This document shows, in pieces, positions 1 to 7,613 of a stretch of 64,000 bases of DNA (position 1 is the stretch's first letter; every line of letters starts with the position of its first letter). Both the position numbers and the translations under genes were made by a program. Location: contig CAYQVO010000005.1 of NCBI GenBank assembly GCA_964421085.1, positions 60,773-124,772 of the forward strand, given 5' to 3'. A model generated the notes under the pieces. That model ran no database searches. It was not told where the DNA came from and saw only the letters and a program-made list of their open reading frames with translations. Origin of the DNA: CAYQVO01 sp964421085 (lineage in GTDB: Bacteria; Bdellovibrionota_C; UBA2361; CAYQVO01).

Positions 1-1821
1 AATCCAAACGGACAGGATCTCGAAGCAGTGTACTCGTTTCCAGTTCCTGAGAGTGCGTCGCTCTCTGAGTTCACAATCTATGCGGGTGAAAAAGAGATCA
101 ATGGAGAGGTTGTCGAGCGCAACAAGGCAAACGAGGTATATGAAAATGAACGGCAGCAGGGTAACGATGCCGGCGTGGCAGACAAAAACAACTATCAGAA
201 CTTCGAGTTCAAGGTGGCGAAGATCCCTGCAAACGCGCAGACGAGAATCCGCTTTCTTTACTATCAGCCGTTGAAGCTCGACACTGGTGTGGGCCGCTTT
301 GTCTATCCGCTCGAAGAGGGCGGCACTGACGAGGTGGCTAAGTCTTTCTGGACGGTGAATTCGAGGGTGGAGAACAGCTTCTCCGCAGATGTCCGGCTTC
401 GCATCGCATACCCTGTCGACGAAGTCAGACTTCCCGGCTTCGAGCAGGCCGCAAAGATAGACAGACTCGGCGAGGGCGAGTATCACATTACGCTCGATAC
501 CACCGGCGTATCTCTGAACAGAGATCTCGTCGTCTATTACCGCCTTGCTCAGAACCTTCCCGGAAGGCTCGAGCTTCTGCCCTGCAGGCCCGACAAAGAC
601 AAGCCCGGCACATTCATGGCGGTCCTCACTCCAGGCATCGATCTCAAGCCTGTAGCCCAGGGCGCTGATTACACATTCGTGCTCGATCGCTCGGGCAGCA
701 TGATGGACAAGATAGCAACGCTTGCTGACGGAGTTGAGCGCGCGATAGGCGAGCTGAGGCCTCAGGACCGTTTCAGGATCGTGGAATTCAACCACGAGGC
801 GCGCATGTTCACACCAGGCTGGATTGCCGCAACACCTGAATCAGTCCGCGAGTGGAGCGGGAAGCTCGCCTCCCTTACGGCTGATGGAAGCACCAACCTG
901 TACGACGCAATGAGCATGGGAATGAAAGACCTGAACCCGGATCGTGTGAGCAGCGTCATACTGGTGACGGATGGCGTGACCAATACAGGCGTTCTCGGCC
1001 CTCAGGAGTTTGCAAAACTCATGAAGAGTGTCGATGTGCGCGTATTCGGTTTTCTCATGGGCAACTCCTCCAACTGGCCTCTCATGAGGATTATTTCCGA
1101 GGAAAGCGGGGGCTTTTATTCATCGGTGTCGAATTCGGACGACATCATGGGCCGGCTGCTTCTTGCGAAAAGCAAGATAACATCGGAAGCCCTTCACGAT
1201 GCAAAGCTCACCGTGAGCGGGGTAAAAGTCTTCGATGGCACTGATAAAAAAATCGGGAAGATTTACCGCGGACAGCAGCTTGTTCTCTTCGGCCGGTACG
1301 AGAAATCAGGCTCTGCAACGGTATCGTTGAAGGCGAAACTCAGCGGGGAAGATAAGATCTACACAACGACCTTCGACTTCCCGGAAACTGCCGCCGCATA
1401 TCCTGAAATCGAAAGACTTTGGGCTATGAACCGGATAGAGCAGATTGAGCATGCGCAGAAACTTGGGCTTGCCGAAGATGAGGCTTCAGAGAGCATAAAA
1501 AGTCTCGGTCTTGCATATCAGCTTGTCACCGACGAAACTTCGATGCTTGTGCTCTCGGACGAAAGCTTTCAGAAGTATGGCATCTCCAGAGACAACAAGC
1601 AGCGCATTTCAGTCGAGCACCAGGCACAGTCCGCAAGATTGAGTGCACCCGTTCAGAGCGTAAGAGTGGATTCGGCCGCTCCCATGTTCACTTCCAGCGC
1701 GGGCCATATCCTTGACGGTGTCGGCGGAAGCGGCGGGGGAGCGATTGATCCTGTCACTGCAATTCTGCTCCTCTTCGGCGCAGGAACGACAGCGATAAGA
1801 ATAAGGAGGAATAAGCATTAA
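1..1821 (+). CDS. VIT/VWA-domain surface protein with GlyGly-CTERM tail (5' partial)
   Basis: The frame is open from the first base, and the residues before the first candidate start (NPNGQDLEAVYSFPVP) already belong to the VIT fold, so the true start lies outside the window. A VIT domain fills roughly the first 130 residues. A von Willebrand A domain follows with an intact MIDAS: DRSGSM, the Thr in ADGSTNL and the Asp in LVTDGV, which implies a metal-dependent adhesion or ligand-binding role. The last residues form a tripartite sorting tail: GGSGGG, a hydrophobic stretch (AILLLFGAGTTAI) and a basic end (RIRRNKH). That is the GlyGly-CTERM layout recognised by rhombosortase, and a rhombosortase is the next gene. 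In proteobacteria VIT/VWA proteins of this kind are commonly paired with a sortase instead. Domain calls are firm; the ligand is unknown. Confidence 0.9.
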   Translation, partial: NPNGQDLEAVYSFPVPESASLSEFTIYAGEKEINGEVVERNKANEVYENERQQGNDAGVADKNNYQNFEFKVAKIPANAQTRIRFLYYQPLKLDTGVGRFVYPLEEGGTDEVAKSFWTVNSRVENSFSADVRLRIAYPVDEVRLPGFEQAAKIDRLGEGEYHITLDTTGVSLNRDLVVYYRLAQNLPGRLELLPCRPDKDKPGTFMAVLTPGIDLKPVAQGADYTFVLDRSGSMMDKIATLADGVERAIGELRPQDRFRIVEFNHEARMFTPGWIAATPESVREWSGKLASLTADGSTNLYDAMSMGMKDLNPDRVSSVILVTDGVTNTGVLGPQEFAKLMKSVDVRVFGFLMGNSSNWPLMRIISEESGGFYSSVSNSDDIMGRLLLAKSKITSEALHDAKLTVSGVKVFDGTDKKIGKIYRGQQLVLFGRYEKSGSATVSLKAKLSGEDKIYTTTFDFPETAAAYPEIERLWAMNRIEQIEHAQKLGLAEDEASESIKSLGLAYQLVTDETSMLVLSDESFQKYGISRDNKQRISVEHQAQSARLSAPVQSVRVDSAAPMFTSSAGHILDGVGGSGGGAIDPVTAILLLFGAGTTAIRIRRNKH

Positions 1822-1834
1822 GAAACCGGATGTC

Positions 1835-1856
1835 CGCCCGCCCGAAAGGGCGGGCG
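1835..1856 (+). terminator. GC-rich stem-loop between surface protein and rhombosortase genes
   Basis: A perfect 9-bp stem (CGCCCGCCC / GGGCGGGCG) closes a GAAA tetraloop 13 bases after the stop codon. No T-run follows, only TATATTCTC, so it may be an attenuator or an mRNA-stabilising hairpin that lowers the downstream gene's expression rather than a full terminator. Confidence 0.4.
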
Positions 1857-1879
1857 TATATTCTCAAAGAGGTGATGAT

Positions 1880-2530
1880 ATGAAAAAGTTCGAAGTTCCT
1901 TCCGTGACAATGGCAGCCCTGACCCTGGCCTTCCTGCTCATGCTTATCCCGCATGTGCAGATTCCTCTCACACTCTCGACAGATTCTCCGGCCATTATTC
2001 CCGTGTTTCTGAGCCATTTTGCCCACTGGTCATGGAATCATTTCACATGGGACGCGATTGCCTTCGCGGCTCTTTGCTGGCTGTATGAAAGCGGAAACTG
2101 GCGGTCCTTTCCCGGGCTTTCTTCCCGGAAAAAAGCTGTGGCAATTTCCGCCGGAAAACTCGGGTTTTCCATCATTTTCTGCGCCGGTTTCATTTCAATC
2201 ATCGTCTGCGCTTTTCCACTCGGAGTCCTTCATTACCGCGGACTCTCAGGGCTCTGCACCGCAGTTTACGGCCTGATTCTCTTTACTGCTCTGTCAGAGG
2301 CCCTGACCTCACGTGACAAAGCGGCGGGCGTTGCGTGCCTCGGCTGTCTCGCTTTATTCCTTGCAAAGCTTGCTTACGAATTTATCTGCAATGCCGCCCT
2401 CTTCGTCGATACTGAGGGATTCATGGTTGTGCCGGCGGCTCATTTCGCCGGAATTTCGGCCGCAGGGCTGGTTGCCTCAGTGTCCTTCGTCAGGGAGCAG
2501 GCCGGTGCAGCTGCTGCGCCGGTTCGCTGA
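1880..2530 (+). CDS. rrtA: rhombosortase (rhomboid-family intramembrane serine protease)
   Basis: This 216-residue protein is built of about six hydrophobic segments. The rhomboid catalytic serine lies in HYRGLSGLC (GxSG motif, about residues 121-129) and the catalytic histidine in PAAHFAG (about residues 185-191). A conserved-looking HFAHWSWNHFTWD motif lies between the first two membrane spans. Its small size, and its position right after a GlyGly-CTERM protein, fit the rhombosortase subfamily, which cleaves GlyGly-CTERM tails at the inner membrane so the protein can be transferred to the surface. The start is preceded by AGAGGTGATGAT, an acceptable ribosome site. A generic rhomboid protease is the alternative; the neighbour makes rhombosortase more likely. 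Confidence 0.82.
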   Translation: MKKFEVPSVTMAALTLAFLLMLIPHVQIPLTLSTDSPAIIPVFLSHFAHWSWNHFTWDAIAFAALCWLYESGNWRSFPGLSSRKKAVAISAGKLGFSIIFCAGFISIIVCAFPLGVLHYRGLSGLCTAVYGLILFTALSEALTSRDKAAGVACLGCLALFLAKLAYEFICNAALFVDTEGFMVVPAAHFAGISAAGLVASVSFVREQAGAAAAPVR

Positions 2531-2554
2531 ATTTCAACTTCCACTTTGCTGCCT

Positions 2555-2818
2555 TTAATTGACTCCGCCGTCTCTGAACTCGATAAACAAATCAGTTAAG
2601 TCGCCATATTCGCCGCTGGTAATCGCTCTCGATACGGCGGAAACGCAGCGGTTATAAGCTTCAATGGGAACAATGACCTGCGGCAGGCCCGCTCTCTTGA
2701 GGCAGGAATTTATCAGCACACGCCCCGTCCTTCCGTTCCCATCCATCGTGGGAAGAATAACAGCGACGAAAGTCTCCCGTCCGGAGCCGCCGGACTTTTC
2801 AAAGAGAATGTCAGATTG
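2555..2818 (-). pseudogene. Fic-domain protein remnant (C-terminal fragment)
   Basis: The open frame contains MDGNGRTGR, the ATP-binding half of the Fic motif HPFxxGNGRxxR, preceded by ETFVAVILPT, which matches the helix leading into that motif. The catalytic histidine position is leucine (VILPT in place of IHPF). The frame is closed by an in-frame stop at 2819-2821, and there is no room for the N-terminal part of the domain. Fic enzymes transfer AMP or similar groups to target proteins; loss of the histidine and of the N-terminus makes this copy inactive. It lies convergent to the rhombosortase gene. I read it as a decayed accessory gene, possibly the toxin of a former Fic toxin-antitoxin pair. 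Confidence 0.7.
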
Positions 2819-3100
2819 TCAGCCTGACCCCGTTCAGGCTCAACGCTTCGTCTGGGGACCGAGTCTCTCCATCAGAAGCCTGCCGTGAAATCCCCCGGGA
2901 ACGGTGATACCCTCCCTCGACGCTGCATCAGGACCCGAATGATTCAAGTCTGACTTGCCTTGCGTTCCGATCTCTCTGTGTTTCGAACTGTTTTCCACCT
3001 GTTCTGTAACTCCCGCGTTGCCTTACCGTACGCAGCAGTCTCTCGCCCCATCGAAGAGCGAAGGGTGCAGCCGAAGGATCTCCTTCTTCAACCAGTTCGA
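2819..3100. other. non-coding stretch, probable gene decay
   Basis: No supported gene. On the minus strand a short open run (ITVPGGFHGRLLMERLGPQ) ends in a stop about 30 bases from the Fic remnant and may be debris of the same locus. A 7-bp inverted repeat (AGCCTGA / TCAGGCT, 2821-2840) lies exactly where the Fic frame breaks. Confidence 0.4.
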
Positions 3101-3871
3101 TCACAGCTCCTGCATGCCCGCTTCCAGTGCGGTTGCTCGAGGGCTTTTCTGAGCGGTTTCAACGTCGGGAAAAACAATTTCAAAAACATCGCAGTTATCG
3201 ATTTCCAGGACGCCACTTTTCAGTTCGAAGTCGAGAAGATGCCCTCCGCTGTCACGCCTGTCCGAAAGAAAATGAAAATGGTTTCCCGCGGCGGTGATGC
3301 CGTTGAAAAAAGCGGGACTCCTGAAGCCGATCAGAGTTCCCTCGATATCGTTCATGTCGAAAACGGACTGGTCTTTTATCGCGTCGAGAAGGGGAGGGTA
3401 TGGTTTGTTCTGCGCAGGGACGCTCCTTGTTTTAACGCGGGCGAAGCGGCCGTGAAGTTTGACACTGCAGACCCTGTCTCCCCTGCAGTTCTCCGAGAGC
3501 AGCGCGTCGAGATCGCTTTTCGATACGGTCGAGGGAAGTTCCAGTGTTATGTCCGGCTGGAACGCGACAAGCAGGGCATACGGCGCCGAACAATCCGCCT
3601 CTTTCGGATATACTCTGCCGTCCGCCTGCACCTGGTAGATCTCTCCTTCGAGCACAATCATCTCTCCATCGAGACGATCGAAAGTGCCAAGTCCTGAGTC
3701 GCCGCTTTCCGCGAGATGGGAACACGAGAATACACCGTCATATGCTCCTGCCATGAGGGCGTCCATTGTGCCGAACTGGGCTATCGTGCCGAGGGAAGGG
3801 GAGCAGGCGGAGAGACAGGCAGCCGAAAGAGCGGCGAGGAAACGGAGGCTGTGTTCTGTAATGATCCGCAT
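3101..3871 (-). CDS. budA: alpha-acetolactate decarboxylase, predicted lipoprotein
   Basis: Converts acetolactate to acetoin with loss of CO2. The family signature is clear: GTFDRLDGEMIVLEGEIYQV, then a zinc-ligand cluster of three histidines in NHFHFLSDRRDSGGHLLDFE. The chosen start (MRIITEH) is preceded by AGGAAG six bases upstream and begins a signal peptide ending in the lipobox CLSAC, so the enzyme is probably anchored outside the cytoplasm; an upstream in-frame ATG at 3934 would bury that signal. The mature part is about 230 residues, normal for the family. No acetolactate synthase or butanediol dehydrogenase gene lies nearby, so its pathway role here is unclear. The product call is firm; location is inferred from the signal sequence. 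Confidence 0.9.
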   Translation of the reverse strand: MRIITEHSLRFLAALSAACLSACSPSLGTIAQFGTMDALMAGAYDGVFSCSHLAESGDSGLGTFDRLDGEMIVLEGEIYQVQADGRVYPKEADCSAPYALLVAFQPDITLELPSTVSKSDLDALLSENCRGDRVCSVKLHGRFARVKTRSVPAQNKPYPPLLDAIKDQSVFDMNDIEGTLIGFRSPAFFNGITAAGNHFHFLSDRRDSGGHLLDFELKSGVLEIDNCDVFEIVFPDVETAQKSPRATALEAGMQEL

Positions 3872-4160
3872 GAATCTTCCTGCTCGAGGGCGCTTTGCGA
3901 AATTCGCAGAGAAATCCTTTTTGAATGGAGTCATGGGGCACGCCGCCTCTCACTCCAGACGGAAGAACTTCCAGCTGGTTATACGCCAGTCAGGAAAATG
4001 AATCCATCGAAATTGGAGTCCGGATCCGTTCAGTCCGACCTTTTGTTAAAAACAGCGAATGCCCGGCGAAGTTTATCTGGAAATGTTTTTTCGGCTTGCT
4101 CGCGGAAATCCTGTCGAATAAATTCAGGAAATCCCGCCTGAAATAGTCTGTGAGGAAAGA

Positions 4161-5960
4161 ATGCTTCGATCTTTTTCTTTAATTTTCGCCTGTATACTCA
4201 CTCTTCTAATCACGGGCTGTGGGGGCGGGGGAGACGCTCATACAATAAACATAGTCAAGGATAACAATCTCGAAATCCCCATGCGGGATGGCGTCACTTT
4301 GAGAGGCGACCTCTGGAGAAGTTCAGAAACGCGGCGTTTTCCGGTGATCATTTACCGGACTCCATATGGGAAAGAATCCGAAGAGGATTACAACGTTCGC
4401 ACCTTCTCCGCCGCTGTTGAACGCGGATACGCTGTGCTCATTGTCGACGTGCGCGGCCGCTACAGCTCTGACGGCGAATACACACCTTACAGAAACGAAG
4501 GGAAAGACGGATACGACACAATTGAGTGGGCGGCCGTGCAGGAATGGTCGGACGGACGGACAGGCACCATAGGACTTTCCTATCCGGGCGCAGTTCAGTG
4601 GCTTGCAGGAGTCGAAAATCCTCCTCATCTCAAGGCAATGGTCCCGGCCATGAGTTTTCCCACCATGCGTCACTTCATTTATTTCGGAGGCGTTTTTGAA
4701 ATTGCATGGACCGGATGGATTTACAGACATATGACGCCCGACGCGCGGGTGCGTCTCGGGCTTCCAGGGCCGAAAACATACGACGAGGCAGTCGCGGAAT
4801 GGGACAGGCTTGGTGAAAGCTCTTTTGTCGATGTGCTGCCTCTGATGGCGATGAGGCAGTTTGATCAGGCCGCTCCTTATTATTACCAGTGGATCTCTCA
4901 CTATCCCGAAGATTCCTGGTGGGATGCCGGCGAAGTGCGCGCTCATTACGACAATGTGTCTGCCGCAGTACTGCATCTTTCCGGATGGCATGACGAGCCG
5001 TATGGTCCTCATGGCGCCGTTGAGGGTCTTGCAGGAATCATGGCCGCAAGACAGGGTTGGGCCGATCCACGAACCAGGATGATCATAGGCCCGTGGCCTC
5101 ACGGCGCATATGAGACAGAGAAGCCGGAAGCAGCCGATCGCAGATTTCCTGATAATGCGCGCATCAACTATGACGATACCGTGCTGGACTGGATGGACCG
5201 TTATGTCCGGGATATAAAGAACGGCGAAGAAGATAAGCCGCGAGTTAGAGTGTACATCATGGGTGACAACCGCTGGGTCGAAGACTCGCAGTTTCCTCTC
5301 ACGGGAACGCGGTACAGAGATATCTTTCTCTCGCAGGGAGGCGAAGATTCGGCAAATCACGGAAGCCTGACCTGGACGCCTTCCTCGCCTGAAGGTTCTC
5401 ACACATTTACCGCTGATCCTGCAAAGCCTGTGCATGACCGGTATGGATCGAATTATGGCGCAACTGATCTGAGTTATCTTGCTTATCAGAGCGATGTGCT
5501 CACCTTCGACAGCGAAGTGCTGACTGAAGACGTGACAGTTGCAGGGCCGATAAATGCGGAGGTGTTCGTTTCAACGACTTCGCCCGACTATGATCTCTTC
5601 GTCAAGCTCATTGATGTTACCCCTGAAGGAACGGCGTGGAATCTTATGAGCCCCGGTCAGGAAGTGCTTCGCGCGAGTTACCGCTTTAATGGGAACCCGC
5701 GGCGGAATGTCGTCCCCGGGGAAGTCGTAAAGCTGAATTTCAATAATCTGATCACAGGGAATACTTTCAAGAAGGGGCATAAAATCAGAGTAAACATCTG
5801 CGCGTCATGGCACCCGGTGTATTCGAGAAATCTTCAGAGCGGAAAGTCGGAGGTCTATTCGGCGGACATACGAAAGGCTGATATTACGGTGCATCATGAA
5901 CCCGGTCGTCTTTCGAAGCTTGCGCTGCCGGTGCTCGAAAGGAGCCGGGGAGAAAATTGA
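4161..5960 (+). CDS. CocE/NonD family hydrolase, predicted lipoprotein
   Basis: The 599-residue protein starts with a lipoprotein signal (LLITGC followed by a run of glycines). The alpha/beta hydrolase core carries the serine nucleophile in GLSYPG, the acid near WHDEPYG and the histidine in GPWPHGA. Conserved GDLWR, YRTPYG and GRYSSDG blocks come first, as in the X-Pro dipeptidyl peptidase S15/CocE family. The final third (from about residue 400) is the usual jelly-roll C-terminal domain. Members hydrolyse esters, amides or Xaa-Pro peptides; substrate cannot be read from sequence. It is monocistronic and divergent from the acetolactate decarboxylase gene, with about 290 bases between them. 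Export implies action on an environmental or periplasmic substrate. Confidence 0.87.
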   Translation: MLRSFSLIFACILTLLITGCGGGGDAHTINIVKDNNLEIPMRDGVTLRGDLWRSSETRRFPVIIYRTPYGKESEEDYNVRTFSAAVERGYAVLIVDVRGRYSSDGEYTPYRNEGKDGYDTIEWAAVQEWSDGRTGTIGLSYPGAVQWLAGVENPPHLKAMVPAMSFPTMRHFIYFGGVFEIAWTGWIYRHMTPDARVRLGLPGPKTYDEAVAEWDRLGESSFVDVLPLMAMRQFDQAAPYYYQWISHYPEDSWWDAGEVRAHYDNVSAAVLHLSGWHDEPYGPHGAVEGLAGIMAARQGWADPRTRMIIGPWPHGAYETEKPEAADRRFPDNARINYDDTVLDWMDRYVRDIKNGEEDKPRVRVYIMGDNRWVEDSQFPLTGTRYRDIFLSQGGEDSANHGSLTWTPSSPEGSHTFTADPAKPVHDRYGSNYGATDLSYLAYQSDVLTFDSEVLTEDVTVAGPINAEVFVSTTSPDYDLFVKLIDVTPEGTAWNLMSPGQEVLRASYRFNGNPRRNVVPGEVVKLNFNNLITGNTFKKGHKIRVNICASWHPVYSRNLQSGKSEVYSADIRKADITVHHEPGRLSKLALPVLERSRGEN

Positions 5961-5990
5961 GTCACTGCTTCAGCCGCGGAAATGAGATAC

Positions 5991-6019
5991 TTGACATTCG
6001 ATACCCGATACCCGATACT
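5991..6019 (+). promoter_or_regulatory. vapBC promoter with three tandem 7-bp repeats
   Basis: TTGACA (5991-5996), a 17-base spacer and GATACT (6014-6019) form a strong sigma70-type promoter. The -10 hexamer ends six bases before the vapB ATG, so transcription should begin at or next to the start codon. Three consecutive 7-bp units (CGATACC, CGATACC, CGATACT; 5999-6019) fill the spacer and -10 and may be the VapB operator. Confidence 0.55.
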
Positions 6020-6025
6020 TGAAGT

Positions 6026-6256
6026 ATGAAGACAACGATTCAGCTGAGCGATCATATCCACTCGTTTCTTTTCTCAATCTGCCGCCGGGAAAAGAAGACT
6101 CTTGGGGAAAAGGTCGAAGAGCTGGTGCTTCTTCATTACGGTTCAAAAGGAACACCGGCAACGGACGGAGATATTCCGCTTCTTCCGCCAAGGGCGGACG
6201 CAAAGCCGGTCACGCCGGAAATGGTGGATGATATCCTCTCAGGGCTCGAGGACTAA
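6026..6256 (+). CDS. vapB: VapB-type antitoxin
   Basis: A 76-residue protein starting MKTTIQLSDHIHSFL, a pattern typical of ribbon-helix-helix antitoxins whose N-terminal strand binds operator DNA. The acidic, proline-rich C-terminus (LLPPRADAKPVTPEMVDDIL) looks like the flexible segment that neutralises the toxin. It lies 5 bases before the PIN-domain gene. No Shine-Dalgarno sequence precedes the ATG, which fits the predicted leaderless transcript. Antitoxin assignment rests mainly on size, order and the N-terminal pattern. Confidence 0.75.
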   Translation: MKTTIQLSDHIHSFLFSICRREKKTLGEKVEELVLLHYGSKGTPATDGDIPLLPPRADAKPVTPEMVDDILSGLED

Positions 6257-6261
6257 GCCTG

Positions 6262-6720
6262 ATGACGGGAACAGAGCCGGCGGATTTTCCTGATGTAAAC
6301 GTTCTTATAGCTCTGATGGATTCGTCACATATTCACCATGAGACCGCGCGGAAATGGTTTCTCGATGCATCGCGGCTGGGATACTGCACTTCTCCCACAA
6401 CCGAAAACGGGTTCATCCGTGTGGTCTCCAGTCCTTCTTATCCAGGCAACAGAACCGATACGCCCGGGCAGGCTCTTGATATTCTGCAGAGACTCGTTTC
6501 CAGATACAAAAATCACCGCCTCCTTGCGGAGCATATTTCGCTCAGAGACTCAGCGCTGTTCGAAGCAGGTTTTTTTCTCGGGCATCGTCAGATTACCGAC
6601 ATTTACCTTCTTGGTCTTGCCTGCTCCCTCGATGTCCGGCTTGTGACTTTCGACAAGCGCATCCCGACGAGTGCAGTGAAGAATTTCAGCGACAGGAATC
6701 TTTTTCTGCTCGCGGAATAA
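6262..6720 (+). CDS. vapC: VapC-family PIN-domain ribonuclease toxin
   Basis: The PIN domain opens with FPDVNVLIALMDSSHIHHETA, which holds the first catalytic aspartate. Further acidic residues follow in the middle (SLRDSALFEAG) and near the C-terminus (ITDIYLLGLA and RLVTFDKRI). The protein has 152 residues, slightly above the usual 130-150. VapC toxins cut tRNA or rRNA when freed from VapB. The partner gene lies directly upstream and both probably share one transcript. All active-site acids appear present, so the toxin is likely functional. Confidence 0.88.
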   Translation: MTGTEPADFPDVNVLIALMDSSHIHHETARKWFLDASRLGYCTSPTTENGFIRVVSSPSYPGNRTDTPGQALDILQRLVSRYKNHRLLAEHISLRDSALFEAGFFLGHRQITDIYLLGLACSLDVRLVTFDKRIPTSAVKNFSDRNLFLLAE

Positions 6721-6732
6721 CGACGAGTCCGC

Positions 6733-7602
6733 CTACCCCAGCAGTTTTCTCATCGCCGCCGCTGTCTTCTCAGCGAGCGCAGCATCAGGAAGATTCAGAT
6801 CCGGCAGTCTCGAGAACGGAATCATCTCTGCAGTAATCGGGCCGTCATACTTGACTGCGGCAAGGGCGCCAAGCACGCCGTCGAAATTCACATCTCCCTG
6901 GAGAAGATCCTCTCCAAATCCGTGAAGCCCTCCGGCGGCATCATTACGCGTGAAGTTTTTAAAATGAACAGCCTTGATTCTTGTTCCGAGTATCTCGATC
7001 CAGTGCTCGGGATAGCCGTTAAGCACGACATTTCCGACGTCGAAATAACTTCCCACATACTGCGACTTGAACTGATCGATAAAGTCGCGCATCTCGAAAG
7101 GCCCCGTGAGGAACTTGTTCCACACGTTTTCGAAGCAGATATTGATCCTGCACTTCTCAGCCGATGGCAGGAGCTTTTTGATTGACTCGGTTGCGTTCTC
7201 CCACGCCCGTTTATACGGCACGACAGGCCTGGAAGGATCCCATCCTACGTCAACTGCTCCGGGAACGACCAGAATACTCGATACGCCAAGCCATGAAGCC
7301 GCCTGAATATACTTCTGAGTAAACTCAACGGCCTTTGCCCGTTCTTCAACATCTTCAGCTGAGAGTGAGGTTCCCCAGTAAGCGCCGGAAGCAAGTGTCT
7401 TGAGCTGTATGCCTGCATCCTTTGCGGCCTGCGAGATTTGTCTGCACTCCGCTTCCGTAACGTCGGCCTTGATGGCATCAGGGTAAGTCAGCTCTATACC
7501 ATCCAGTCCATACGATTTCACGGTCCTGATGGCGTCAAGCGGCGACATCTGTCCGTCGAACCCTCCGAGGACCCAGTAATTCAATGCTTTGAAATATCCC
7601 AT
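6733..7602 (-). CDS. sugar phosphate isomerase/epimerase (xylose isomerase-like TIM barrel)
   Basis: A 289-residue AP-endonuclease-2/xylose-isomerase-like barrel. Typical blocks are GLDGIELTYPD, NICFENVWN, VGSYFDVGNV (metal-binding Asp), IKAVHFKN (His) and GPITAEMIPF (final Glu). These enzymes isomerise or epimerise sugars and inositol derivatives. The start is supported by AAGGAGGAAGTC just upstream. It is the second gene of a two-gene operon behind a Gfo/Idh/MocA oxidoreductase, 11 bases apart. This pairing usually handles oxidised sugars or cyclitols, but the substrate cannot be assigned. No transporter gene is adjacent. Confidence 0.86.
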   Translation of the reverse strand: MGYFKALNYWVLGGFDGQMSPLDAIRTVKSYGLDGIELTYPDAIKADVTEAECRQISQAAKDAGIQLKTLASGAYWGTSLSAEDVEERAKAVEFTQKYIQAASWLGVSSILVVPGAVDVGWDPSRPVVPYKRAWENATESIKKLLPSAEKCRINICFENVWNKFLTGPFEMRDFIDQFKSQYVGSYFDVGNVVLNGYPEHWIEILGTRIKAVHFKNFTRNDAAGGLHGFGEDLLQGDVNFDGVLGALAAVKYDGPITAEMIPFSRLPDLNLPDAALAEKTAAAMRKLLG

Positions 7603-7613
7603 GACTTCCTCCT

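Noticed and set aside
2821..2840. 7-bp palindrome at the Fic break as a mobile element
   Set aside because: Too short, single copy in the window, no target duplication visible.
4323..5435. 370-codon minus-strand frame inside the CocE-type hydrolase gene
   Set aside because: Antisense shadow of a gene with all catalytic motifs.
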